37,615 nt of DNA from NCBI GenBank assembly GCA_003222895.1, contig QHXI01000072.1, positions 1 to 37,615 of the forward strand, given 5' to 3'. This document shows, piece after piece, positions 9,557-17,086 of this stretch (its first letter is position 1; the number at the start of each line of letters is the position of its first letter). The stretch is from Acidobacteriota bacterium. GTDB taxonomy: Bacteria; Acidobacteriota; Blastocatellia; Pyrinomonadales; Pyrinomonadaceae. Below the pieces are notes generated by a model. That model searched no databases. It had not been told where the DNA came from and saw only the letters and a list, made by a program, of their open reading frames with translations. The position numbers and the translations under genes are program-made.

Positions 9557-9718
9557 CCCTTCTCCCTTTGGGAGAAGGGCCGGGGATGAGGGTCTAGCAC
9601 AAATCCATTCGACTCTTGATCAGTTCGCGAGAGATAATTTCGCGAGCGACTTCATCTCTCGCGGTGTTCCTGAAGATTGCCTTTGCACGTCGCTAGGCCC
9701 TCGCCCAGAGGGAGAGGG
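9557..9718. repeat. MITE-like palindromic intergenic element
   Basis: The left end is a perfect hairpin, CCCTTCTCCC (9557-9566) and GGGAGAAGGG (9570-9579) with a 3-base loop. The right end is an imperfect palindrome, CCCTCGCCCAGAGGGAGAGGG (9698-9718). The inner flanks also match each other in inverted orientation (GAGGGTCTAGCA on the left, CGCTAGGCCCTC on the right, 10 of 12). The ~160-bp unit therefore looks like a small non-autonomous mobile or palindromic repeat. No transposase is encoded. Confidence 0.55.
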
Positions 9719-9864
9719 CTGCAGTTGAAAGCGGCAAAGCGATAGCGACCCTGATGCGATTCCTCATCGATCGTTGCGCTGGAACCTTCATAGCCGAATG
9801 GCTTCGAACTCAAGGACATGACGTAGTCGAGTCGCGTGTGTGTCTTGAGTGCCGCTAGGCACGG

Positions 9865-9975
9865 CATATTTGTAGACGCGAAGGATCGTCTATCGGTTTA
9901 GCCCATTTATGGGCGACAGAATATGCCGCTCCTACGGAGCTGGGGTTCACTAGACAGCATCGTTCTACAAATATG
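9865..9975. repeat. Inverted-repeat element with CATATTTGTAGA arms
   Basis: Perfect 12-bp arms, CATATTTGTAGA (9865-9876) and TCTACAAATATG (9964-9975), enclose about 87 bp. The interior has further short palindromic motifs such as GCCCATTTATGGGC and GCCGCTCCTACGGAGC. The right arm ends 6 bp before the stop codon of the small gene at 9982-10176. It looks like a dispersed palindromic repeat inserted next to, or into, the end of that gene. Confidence 0.6.
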
Positions 9976-9981
9976 TCGCCG

Positions 9982-10176
9982 CTACGCGACTGGAAGCGTT
10001 GGCTGTGAGTTGGCGATCTGCTGCGCTTGTCGTTTGAGAATGGCGACGAACTTGTTCGCCCGCACATAACCTGCGTATTCGGCGCACTCATCTTCCGTGA
10101 GTTCGCCTTCGGTTGATTTTTGCGCGAGTTGTTCGAAGCGGGCCTGTAGTTCGGCGTCGGCGCGAAAGCGGATCAC
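9982..10176 (-). CDS. Small helical protein, possibly a truncated remnant
   Basis: A 64-residue frame starting at GTG 10176. The sequence has IRFRADAELQARFEQLAQKS followed by EGELTEDECAEYAGYVRANK and a basic helical tail (FVAILKRQAQQ). I recall this pattern (an E-G-x-L-T-x-x-E-x-x-E-Y core followed by a short hydrophobic helix) in small proteins of roughly 80-100 residues found beside HNH endonuclease or toxin genes; that is memory, not a search. The frame stays open 17 codons further upstream but contains no ATG. The N-terminus may therefore be lost, or the gene may use GTG with no visible Shine-Dalgarno. The 3' end abuts a palindromic element. No partner toxin is adjacent. Confidence 0.5.
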   Translation of the reverse strand: MIRFRADAELQARFEQLAQKSTEGELTEDECAEYAGYVRANKFVAILKRQAQQIANSQPTLPVA

Positions 10177-10361
10177 AGCATCAGCCTTTTCGGCAAAACA
10201 ATTTCCGGCTTGGGTCGCACACCGCGATCAAACGCCAGACTTTCCGAGGTCGTTACCATGCGCCGAACTTGGCATGTCAATTTGCGTTTTTGGCCTGCTC
10301 TCTCTGGATCGCAGAATTGAAGGCCTAACGCCTATCCGAATCGACTTTAGTTGAGGAGTCT

Positions 10362-11147
10362 TTACTTGATGTATATGTGCAGATCACCCGCTCGATGGGC
10401 TGGTGTGTCAGGATCATGCGTCCTAGGGTCAATCTTAACTTGGATGCTCAACACGTTGTTGATGTAATTACACAACGACTGCGCATTCTGCTCATCGGCC
10501 TGGTAATAATAGCGAACGTCTCCCTGGCCTGGAAAGGCGTCCTTGCTCACGGTGATCGAGACGTTTGTACAACCTGCGGCGAGCACTGCCGATCTTATTT
10601 GATCTGCCTGATCGGATGGTGTTCCCTCTCGACGGATGATGGAGACGCGTAACTGCTCCGGATTCGTTAAGTGCAACTGAGACTGCTTTTCAACTAAGTT
10701 AATAGTCAAAGGACCTGTTAGCGGAAGAAGCACATAATTCTCATATGGTTCATAACCCGGAGCAGTAACTCTGATGAAAATGACTCCTGCTGGTTGTGAA
10801 AGAGGTCCAACAACGAACCTTCCGTCGAAATCTGTTTGAGCGACAATTGGCATTCGCGCACCGGCCACTGAAATAGTTGCGCCCTGCACCGGACGCCCGT
10901 TCCGGTTTACAACACGACCTTCGGAGCTTGGAAATGACGCCGTCCTGAAGTCACCTGAAAGGGCGGCGAGCGTGCCTAGTAATCCTGTAATAAAAAGAGT
11001 GATTACGAGTACAGTCCTCTTTGTCCCTCTTTTCTGTGAATGTTGTTTGTAGCGAGATGGGCTAACCAAGAACCACCAAACGCCTAACAAGGACCCGACT
11101 AGAGACGCGATTGACGCAACGATTAACAATGAGAATCGCCAGTTCAT
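10362..11147 (-). CDS. Membrane-anchored protein with carboxypeptidase-regulatory-like domain
   Basis: A 261-residue protein. Two N-terminal hydrophobic segments (about 7-27 and 45-65) are separated by a basic loop (SPSRYKQHSQKRGTKR). A beta-sandwich of the CarboxypepD_reg/Big type follows (about 74-152; GRVVNRNGRPVQGATISVAG, then TDFDGRFVVGPL and VTAPGYEPY). The C-terminal ~90 residues (LRVSIIRREGTPSDQADQI onward, ending in VKIDP) look like a LytR_C/SPOR-type alpha-beta domain, but that is tentative. The downstream part is probably outside the cytoplasm. The start overlaps the stop of the upstream 103-residue membrane protein by 4 bp (ATGA), so the two are translationally coupled and may act together. 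Function unknown. Confidence 0.75.
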   Translation of the reverse strand: MNWRFSLLIVASIASLVGSLLGVWWFLVSPSRYKQHSQKRGTKRTVLVITLFITGLLGTLAALSGDFRTASFPSSEGRVVNRNGRPVQGATISVAGARMPIVAQTDFDGRFVVGPLSQPAGVIFIRVTAPGYEPYENYVLLPLTGPLTINLVEKQSQLHLTNPEQLRVSIIRREGTPSDQADQIRSAVLAAGCTNVSITVSKDAFPGQGDVRYYYQADEQNAQSLCNYINNVLSIQVKIDPRTHDPDTPAHRAGDLHIYIK

Positions 11148-11455
11148 TTTTTTGGTTTTGGGCTTAACAGGATGTTAATCGCTCCGACCCAACCGAATCC
11201 TGCCGAAAGAGCCTGTAATGTATTGGCAGGAGAAAAGAAAATGGTCCCTATAATAGACCCCACAAATATGACGACAAAAAAATCAATTCGGTCATAGAAC
11301 AAAGGTGAGTGGTTCGGAAACATCTTTTTGAGAAAGTCAACCGAACCGTTGAAACCTTTGTTAAGGGAAAAAACGTACATTGCCATCGATCCAAACAATG
11401 TAATTATGTAATAGATCGACTTAAGGAAGTATGGGCTAATTAGCAGCTTTTCCAT
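11144..11455 (-). CDS. Small integral membrane protein
   Basis: A 103-residue protein with about three hydrophobic stretches: SIYYIITLFGSMAMYVFSL, FFVVIFVGSIIGTIFF, and LSAGFGWVGAINILL near the C-terminus, ending in a Lys-rich tail (SPKPKK). No family is recognised. It is the first gene of a two-gene unit, overlapping the following membrane-anchored gene by 4 bp. The local base composition is lower in GC than the flanking genes, which may point to different ancestry, though no mobile gene is next to it. Confidence 0.65.
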   Translation of the reverse strand: MEKLLISPYFLKSIYYIITLFGSMAMYVFSLNKGFNGSVDFLKKMFPNHSPLFYDRIDFFVVIFVGSIIGTIFFSPANTLQALSAGFGWVGAINILLSPKPKK

Positions 11456-11661
11456 ACCTTACAATCTAAGACCCGTCGAACAGATGAGTACGGGCGACAG
11501 TGCGATTTCGGGCGGTCAGCTTATATCACTGATAGAGACGCAGGGTCTAGAAAAATACTGCAAGGTCGAGATGAGGTATGTCGCTTGGATATCGAGCATA
11601 ATCCCCGCGCTTCAAATTCACATCATGACACCGCTCGAGCGTCTCCCCGGTTGCGCATCAT

Positions 11662-12447
11662 TTATATGTCGAGTCTTTGACTGAGCGAATGGCAGGCATT
11701 GAGAAATAGGACCATGACCCAGGGGTAGAGCAGCAACTCCAGGCGAATCGACTGGTCAAAGAACCTGGGCATGGCCATCGACAAAAGGTCACTGAGAGAC
11801 ATACCAACTAAAGTGCCCAACAATCCGCACACGATCGCCGCGAGCCCAATTAAGAAGACGGCCCGACGTCCGCTCAAGGCTTTGCCGAGCAGCGGCAGGT
11901 TAAGCACTCTGGCGCCGGATTGATCTTCGGGAAGCAGTTTAATGGCGGTCCAAATCTTCAGCACGGTGTGACATACGCCCAGGCTAACCAGCGTTAATAT
12001 CACCGCCCGTCCGGTCCAGCCGGAGTAACGCCAGATACGAGGCCGTATTAGCGCCACACAGAACGCGGCGAATAGGAACGCCACAATCGGAAAGACAGCT
12101 TGTCGCAGCGCGCGTGCCTCCTTACGTTCAGCGATCAGGAAGTTTTCGAGGTTCTGCCTGATGCGAACATCGGACCGGGCGCGTCGCAAATAATTTTCGC
12201 CAGTTGGTTTCAGGACTGCAGCATACGCACCCGGGCCAGGAGCTGCGGCGTGGCGCTGCGCGTCATACTCAGCGCGCCTCTTTGGGTCGATCAAAATATC
12301 CCGGGCATGCGAGAGTTGGACGAAGGCTTCGGCCGAGCCACCGTTGAGATCCGGATGCTGCAGGCGCGCGAGCCGCTTGTATGCCGCCTTGATCTCTTTT
12401 GATGAGGCAGTGTGCTTGACCCCGAGAACTTGATAATAATCGACCAT
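11662..12447 (-). CDS. J-domain protein with C-terminal membrane domain
   Basis: Residues 1-65 form a J domain: DYYQVLGVKHTASSKEIKAA, the Hsp70-stimulating HPD tripeptide at 31-33, and LIDPKRRAEYDAQ. The J domain is followed by a basic linker (about 70-112) and four predicted membrane helices (about 115-135, 147-165, 195-217 and 236-256). It lacks the Gly/Phe-rich, zinc-finger and C-terminal substrate-binding domains of DnaJ, so it is a specialised membrane-tethered co-chaperone that would recruit DnaK to the inner membrane. The start at ATG 12447 fits the domain boundary. It lies downstream of msrA on the same strand, separated by a 157-bp gap holding a heptamer repeat, so co-transcription is possible but not shown. 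Confidence 0.85.
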   Translation of the reverse strand: MVDYYQVLGVKHTASSKEIKAAYKRLARLQHPDLNGGSAEAFVQLSHARDILIDPKRRAEYDAQRHAAAPGPGAYAAVLKPTGENYLRRARSDVRIRQNLENFLIAERKEARALRQAVFPIVAFLFAAFCVALIRPRIWRYSGWTGRAVILTLVSLGVCHTVLKIWTAIKLLPEDQSGARVLNLPLLGKALSGRRAVFLIGLAAIVCGLLGTLVGMSLSDLLSMAMPRFFDQSIRLELLLYPWVMVLFLNACHSLSQRLDI

Positions 12448-12552
12448 ACTCTCTCGCCGCAGTATGCCTTATCTCACGCCGCAGGACTGAAATTCAATAG
12501 CCGTGGGCACCGCCCACGGATCAGAATCGTCAAACATCCCTGACCCTGAAAG

Positions 12553-12601
12553 GTCAGAAGTCGGGAGTCGGGAGTCGGGAGTCAGGAGTCGGGAGTCAGG
12601 C
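12553..12601. repeat. Tandem heptamer repeat (GTCGGGA)n
   Basis: Seven consecutive 7-bp units, GTC(A/G)G(G/A)(A/C), of which four are exactly GTCGGGA. It lies between msrA and the J-domain gene, ending 3 bp before the msrA stop. This resembles the short tandemly repeated heptamers known from cyanobacteria. It is probably prone to copy-number change by slippage. Confidence 0.85.
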
Positions 12602-12604
12602 GGC

Positions 12605-13267
12605 TTAATCCTTATATAGCTCCGGAAACTCTTTGCGGAGATTCTCGAGCTTGGGCAGATCGTTGTAAACGATGTACGGCTCATTCGGATGGTTTGCCAA
12701 ATAGTTCTGGTGATAGCTTTCGGCTTCATGGAAAGAGTCGAGCGCCGAGAGTTGCGTTGCCAGAGGCCGAGGGAACACCTTCGCTTTATTAAGTTGATCG
12801 ATGTAGGCCTGCGCAATGCCCTTCTGCTCATCAGTCGCATAAAAAATCGCCGAACGATATTGGGTGCCGGTGTCAGGGCCCTGCCGGTTTACCTCAGTCG
12901 GATCGTGGGCCACCGCAAAGAACACTTTGAGAAGCTTTCCGTAGGTTATCTTTGACGGATCATAAGTAATCTGAACGGATTCGGCGTACCCTGTATACCC
13001 GGTGCTGACCTCTTCGTAACTGGCCGAACCTTTTCCTCCGGCATAACCAGATCTAACATCCGTCACGCCTTTGATGTGTTCGAAGACAGCTTCCACACCC
13101 CAGAAACAACCTCCAGCCAGGACGATGGTTTGCTTCTGTGATGTATTTCGGATGGGCTCATCCAGAGCGGGGTCCGGGATTGCAACTGCCGAGGCAGCGG
13201 CCCTATTGCAAGCTAACATCGTACCGCCGAGCAAAAGAGCAGAACTGATTACGAGTGATTTAAGCAT
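12605..13267 (-). CDS. msrA: Peptide-methionine (S)-S-oxide reductase MsrA, exported
   Basis: A 220-residue MsrA that reduces methionine-S-sulfoxide in proteins. The catalytic motif GGCFWGVEA (52-60) has the nucleophilic Cys at 54, and the family blocks VRSGYAGG, YEEVSTGYTGYAESVQITYDP, FFAVAHDPTEVNRQGPDTG and QYRSAIFY follow. The first ~40 residues are extra relative to cytosolic MsrA: a hydrophobic leader ending TMLAC (Cys20) looks like an export signal and possible lipobox, although Met/Leu at the -3/-2 positions is not ideal. It would therefore repair oxidised envelope proteins. AGGAG lies about 8 bp upstream of the ATG. No msrB is fused or adjacent. Confidence 0.93.
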   Translation of the reverse strand: MLKSLVISSALLLGGTMLACNRAAASAVAIPDPALDEPIRNTSQKQTIVLAGGCFWGVEAVFEHIKGVTDVRSGYAGGKGSASYEEVSTGYTGYAESVQITYDPSKITYGKLLKVFFAVAHDPTEVNRQGPDTGTQYRSAIFYATDEQKGIAQAYIDQLNKAKVFPRPLATQLSALDSFHEAESYHQNYLANHPNEPYIVYNDLPKLENLRKEFPELYKD

Positions 13268-13491
13268 TTCCCTCTCCTGAATCTTAATGCGCAGGTCACC
13301 GCCAGAATTCTATTGACCTCTCTAACAACATTCAAGGATTAGAGCGCTCTTTTGCTCTTTGAGTTTCGATAAAGTCGCGTGATCGCGAAAGCGCATCTAC
13401 TTCTCCCGAAACAGCCCATGCCGCAACTGTGTAATCTCGGAGACTGACAGTTATCGATTAGCCCCATGAGAGCGACGAAACTGGACACGAC

Positions 13492-14502
13492 CTAGCCCTT
13501 CTTCACATTTACCTTGTCGAGCGCGGCGCGCAGACCTCGTGCCAGCTTTTGCGCGTCATCGTTCGCCCAGAAATGCATGAAGAAGAGATGCGGCGAGTCC
13601 GTTAGCATATGGCTGTGAAGCGCCGTCACTTCTATACCGTTATCGCGTAATGCCTTGATTACCGGATTGACTTCACTTGCAATCAGCACGAAGTCGCCGG
13701 TAATCGCTGCCTTGCCTCCGGCAGTCGGTTGAAAATTAATCGCCTGAGCAACGCCCATCGCGGGAGGAATTATTTCGGCTCTACCGTTCATCGCCGTGTC
13801 GGTAACGTCATCAGCACGGGCGATGCTGTATTGGTAAACGACGCCATTGAGTTTTCCCGTCTGCCCCATGATTTGATCGATTTGTTTCGTATCGATTCCG
13901 ATGTCCTGACTCTGGGCCGGCGCAGGTGAACCCGCGAAGGGAGTCTTGCTCACGCTTAAGGCATCGTGAATTGCTCTGGCGATTTTTGCGCCATCGCCCA
14001 TCGCATGAATGTGCATGTACATAATCCGACGCGATTCGTGCAATACGTGGTTATGAAGTGCTGAAATCTCGACTCCACCTTCCTGAAGCTTGGTGAGAAC
14101 CGGCGTGACTTCATCTTCCGTGAGCACCAGGTCACCCATCACCATTGTCATGTCGCCAGACTTTTTGAATGCTATCCACGAGCCCAGAGCAAGTGCCGGT
14201 TTGAGTTCAACACCTGAGACGGTGACCTTTAGATCACTACGCGGCAGACTGACTTTATAGACATCGCCTGGTTGCATTGATCCCGCTTTGCCCAACGCCT
14301 GCTCGACTGGCTTCCAATCTGCTGTCGCAGCTTGTGGCTGGTTGTTTGATTGTCCCGACTGGTTCTGTGGCGCCGAGCAAGCCACCAACACAAACAAGGC
14401 CGCTGCTGCACAGGCGACGAGGCACAGCACAACTCTTCTTGTCTTACGCGCTAGAGATATATGGCCCAATACGCGACGCGGAATGTTTCTGACTCTTTTC
14501 AT
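13492..14502 (-). CDS. DUF1259 (LppY/LpqO-like) lipoprotein with two domain copies
   Basis: The start at 14502 is chosen because AGGAG sits about 6 bp upstream and an export signal follows; the frame stays open 51 codons further but overlaps the MFS gene. The 336-residue product has a basic N-terminus, a hydrophobic core and the lipobox LVAC (Cys42), so it is a predicted lipoprotein. Two DUF1259 repeats follow, about 60-190 and 205-330. Each has a His-rich motif, ALHNHVLHE in the first and ALHSHMLTDSPHLFFMH in the second, which suggests metal or ligand binding. The family has no established reaction. It is the last gene of the chrA-MFS-DUF1259 run, 76 bp after the MFS stop. Confidence 0.88.
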   Translation of the reverse strand: MKRVRNIPRRVLGHISLARKTRRVVLCLVACAAAALFVLVACSAPQNQSGQSNNQPQAATADWKPVEQALGKAGSMQPGDVYKVSLPRSDLKVTVSGVELKPALALGSWIAFKKSGDMTMVMGDLVLTEDEVTPVLTKLQEGGVEISALHNHVLHESRRIMYMHIHAMGDGAKIARAIHDALSVSKTPFAGSPAPAQSQDIGIDTKQIDQIMGQTGKLNGVVYQYSIARADDVTDTAMNGRAEIIPPAMGVAQAINFQPTAGGKAAITGDFVLIASEVNPVIKALRDNGIEVTALHSHMLTDSPHLFFMHFWANDDAQKLARGLRAALDKVNVKKG

Positions 14503-14578
14503 CTTCACTCCTGCCTTTCTTCTCGTTCCTATTCCTGGTTGTTTATTTAGGGGCTTGGTCTTGCTTGATGCTCCGCAC

Positions 14579-15793
14579 TCAGCTTGCATATCGTTCTTCA
14601 ACTGTCGCTGCAAACACGAGCGTGCCGATGAAGCCAATGACTCCCGCGACGACAAACGGTACTTGCGGCGTTATCTTCCACAGCAGACCACCAATCGCGG
14701 CGGCGGGTGTGATTGAAAGGCTGCGCACAAGGTAATAAAGCCCGACTGAGCGGGCGCGAACGTTCTCTTTGGCAAAGTCTACGATCATCGCTTTGCGCGC
14801 GGGCTCTCCAATCTCGCGCAGCCCTCCGATCACAAACGCAAGGACAATCAAGATGAAGTTTGAAGCGACAATTATCGCCAACGGAAACAAGGCAAAGCTT
14901 AAAAATGTAGCGATGACAAAAGGCTTGCGTCCAACGCGATCTGCGATCTTTCCCGCAGGGATGTAAACCACGATTGAAGTGACCATCTGAATGGCGATCA
15001 AGGTTCCGTAACGCGCCACACTGAAACCTGCGACGTTGGTCACATATAAGATTGTCAGCACGCCGGTCATGCCTTCACAGGTTCTGATGATGATGTCTGA
15101 GATCAGTAGTCGCTTGAGCGCGCTGTGAAAAGAGCGCCACACACCGCGCATGTTTGTAGTCTCAGGCGGGGCGACAGTGACGTTGAGCTTCAATACCAGC
15201 AAAACGGTAATAGCTGCCAGAACGAGGGTGATGAAAAGTCCGGTATGAACGCCTTTGTAGATGCCAAACGCGGCTATCATAGCGCCGCCAAGAATCGGGG
15301 CGATGACAATCGGCAGTCGTTTCAGAATCGATTGCAGAGTGAAGCCCATGGCGCGCCGTTCACGCGGCAGCGAATCGCCAATCACTGCAAAAATTGCCGG
15401 CGAAGCCATGCTCTGCCAGGCCATGACCAAAGCCAGCGCGACAAACAACAAAGGCCACCATGGGCTGAACAAATAAACGACATATCCAGCTGAAGTCAGC
15501 GCGATGAAAATCAGAAAGGCGCGTTGCCGACCGAGATGGTCAGCAATCCATCCGCCGGGATATTGATAAACTGCATCAAAGAAATCTTCGGCAGTGCCGA
15601 ATAAGCCAATGACCGGGGTGCTTGCGCCCAGCGCTTCGAGATACTTTGGCAGAAATTTCTTCCATAACTCTTCGCCAAATCCGAGCAGGAAGACTGCCGC
15701 CGACGCGATGGCGACGTTCCGTTCCAGGCTGAGATAGTCGATCACCTTCTCACGCCAAGTGCTCGATTTGCTTGTTATCGCGCCGTGGTTCAT
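14579..15793 (-). CDS. Major facilitator superfamily transporter
   Basis: A 404-residue protein with about twelve hydrophobic helices. The first inter-helix loop signature PGGWIADHLGRQRAF and its second-half counterpart PAGKIADRVGRKPFVI show the MFS duplication. The short N-terminal cytosolic stretch starts MNHGAITSKSS. A GGGAG Shine-Dalgarno lies 4-5 bp from the ATG and overlaps the end of chrA, only 8 bp upstream, so the two are co-transcribed. The substrate cannot be read from sequence; the chromate-transporter neighbour suggests efflux linked to oxyanion or drug resistance, by inference only. Confidence 0.9.
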   Translation of the reverse strand: MNHGAITSKSSTWREKVIDYLSLERNVAIASAAVFLLGFGEELWKKFLPKYLEALGASTPVIGLFGTAEDFFDAVYQYPGGWIADHLGRQRAFLIFIALTSAGYVVYLFSPWWPLLFVALALVMAWQSMASPAIFAVIGDSLPRERRAMGFTLQSILKRLPIVIAPILGGAMIAAFGIYKGVHTGLFITLVLAAITVLLVLKLNVTVAPPETTNMRGVWRSFHSALKRLLISDIIIRTCEGMTGVLTILYVTNVAGFSVARYGTLIAIQMVTSIVVYIPAGKIADRVGRKPFVIATFLSFALFPLAIIVASNFILIVLAFVIGGLREIGEPARKAMIVDFAKENVRARSVGLYYLVRSLSITPAAAIGGLLWKITPQVPFVVAGVIGFIGTLVFAATVEERYAS

Positions 15794-15801
15794 CTAACTC
15801 C

Positions 15802-16983
15802 CTAGCAAAATCCTCGAACAATCATGTATAGAATTCCCGCAGCCATTGCTCCGAGAGCGACGAAGACCACATCGATCTTGAAGAGTACGATGACGAGAAA
15901 AGCGATTGTCGCAATCGCGATGCTCACCCAACCGACCAGTGCTGTGGGAATCAGTTCGAGCGAGACTACGATGATTACACCCACGACCGCTGCACTGACT
16001 CCTGCGAGAAATGCTTGGAGCCACCGGTTGTCACGAACTAATTCAACATATCGCGCACCGCCAAGCACAAATACAAACGAGGGGAGAAAAACAAAGAAGG
16101 TCGCGATCAAAGCGCCGCGTACTCCACCGGCAAGATAGCCGGCAAAGGTCGTAAACAGCATGAACGGTCCCGGCGTAGCCACGCTTAACGCCACGCCGTC
16201 CAGTAATTGTCCATCAGAGAGCCAGTGATATTGAGCCACTGCGCCACGTTGCACAAAGACGAGTGAGGCATACGCGCCGCCAAAGCTAAACAGTCCAGTC
16301 TCAAGGAAAAGCCAGACCATCTGAAACCAGCGTGTGTTTGCAAATGGAAGAACCGAGCCCACGCTACCGATGATCAGTGGCAGCGCTGCGGACGTCCGTC
16401 GCAAGCGCGGCCAACCTTCGACTACTAAGAGATTCAACAGACCAGCGAGCAGCAGAATGAGCAGGAAATTGATTCCCGCGAAACGCATTCCCGCGAATGC
16501 GCCGACCAGCAGCACGGCAAGAAACCAATTGCGGATCGCCGCGCGGCCAAGCTTGATGATTCCTGCGGCTATGATCCCAAGCACGGCGGGCTTCAGCACA
16601 TAGAGGAAGTTATTAACCGGCGGCAGGCTGCCGTAAGTAACGTAAAGCCAGCTCAAAATAATCATCACCGCTGCGCCGGGAATTATGAAGGTTAGACCTG
16701 CGAGGATTCCGCCCCAAAGTTTGCGTTTCAGATAGCCGACATAGATTGCTAATTGAAGTGCTTCGGGGCCAGGCAGCATGTGACAGAAGGCCATGATCTT
16801 CACGAAGCGATCCTCCGTCAGCCATTTCCGCCGCTCGACCATGTGGTTGTACATCATCGTGATCTGCGCTACCGGTCCACCAACATTGACGAAACCGAGA
16901 AAAAGAAAGTACAGGAACACCTCATGCCACGAAGGCATCTGATGACCATCTTCGGCCGCTTTTTCCTTGCTTCTCTTCTTCAC
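15802..16983 (-). CDS. chrA: ChrA-type chromate transporter, two-domain form
   Basis: A 393-residue CHR-family transporter of the long, duplicated type (typical length about 390-400). The first half has GFVNVGGPVAQITMM and MLPGPEALQLAIYVGYL, the second half has ETGLFSFGGAYASLVFVQ and ATPGPFMLFTTFAGYLAG. These paired GGP/PGP motifs identify ChrA, which exports chromate using the membrane potential. The N-terminal 15 residues are charged and cytosolic. The annotated start is GTG; an ATG 15 codons later is possible, and neither has a strong Shine-Dalgarno. It heads the chrA-MFS-DUF1259 run, 103 bp after the 608-residue protein gene. There is no chrB regulator next to it. Confidence 0.92.
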   Translation of the reverse strand: MKKRSKEKAAEDGHQMPSWHEVFLYFLFLGFVNVGGPVAQITMMYNHMVERRKWLTEDRFVKIMAFCHMLPGPEALQLAIYVGYLKRKLWGGILAGLTFIIPGAAVMIILSWLYVTYGSLPPVNNFLYVLKPAVLGIIAAGIIKLGRAAIRNWFLAVLLVGAFAGMRFAGINFLLILLLAGLLNLLVVEGWPRLRRTSAALPLIIGSVGSVLPFANTRWFQMVWLFLETGLFSFGGAYASLVFVQRGAVAQYHWLSDGQLLDGVALSVATPGPFMLFTTFAGYLAGGVRGALIATFFVFLPSFVFVLGGARYVELVRDNRWLQAFLAGVSAAVVGVIIVVSLELIPTALVGWVSIAIATIAFLVIVLFKIDVVFVALGAMAAGILYMIVRGFC

Positions 16984-17086
16984 TTTTCCAACTCGCTACG
17001 ATTCACTTTTTCTTGGAAGGCTTGGTACGCTTCGAGCTTGTGCTTCGCCTTAGCGGTTCTGTCGCGCTCAATAGCGCAGGTAAAAC

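Larger units (their letters stand above)
9314..9981. other. Gene-free, repeat-rich intergenic region
   Basis: About 670 bp between the LVIVD gene and a small minus-strand gene. It contains a weak stem-loop just after the LVIVD stop (CGCGG at 9338-9342 with CCGCG at 9349-9353, then ACTTTT), which may be a terminator. It also holds an element bounded by two polypyrimidine/polypurine palindromes (9557-9718) and a second long inverted repeat (9865-9975), listed separately. No coding frame in it is convincing. Confidence 0.6.

Noticed and set aside
11484-11684. 66-codon plus-strand frame in the gap between two minus-strand genes
   Set aside because: No recognisable product or ribosome-binding site and it runs into the 3' end of the J-domain gene.
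14503-14655. N-terminal extension of the DUF1259 lipoprotein
   Set aside because: It would overlap the MFS gene and bury the signal peptide; the ATG at 14502 has a well-placed AGGAG and leads straight into a lipoprotein signal.
17064-17077. Short hairpin GCGCT-CAAT-AGCGC after the 608-residue gene as a terminator
   Set aside because: Only 5 bp of stem and no U-tract on the minus strand; it cannot be distinguished from chance.
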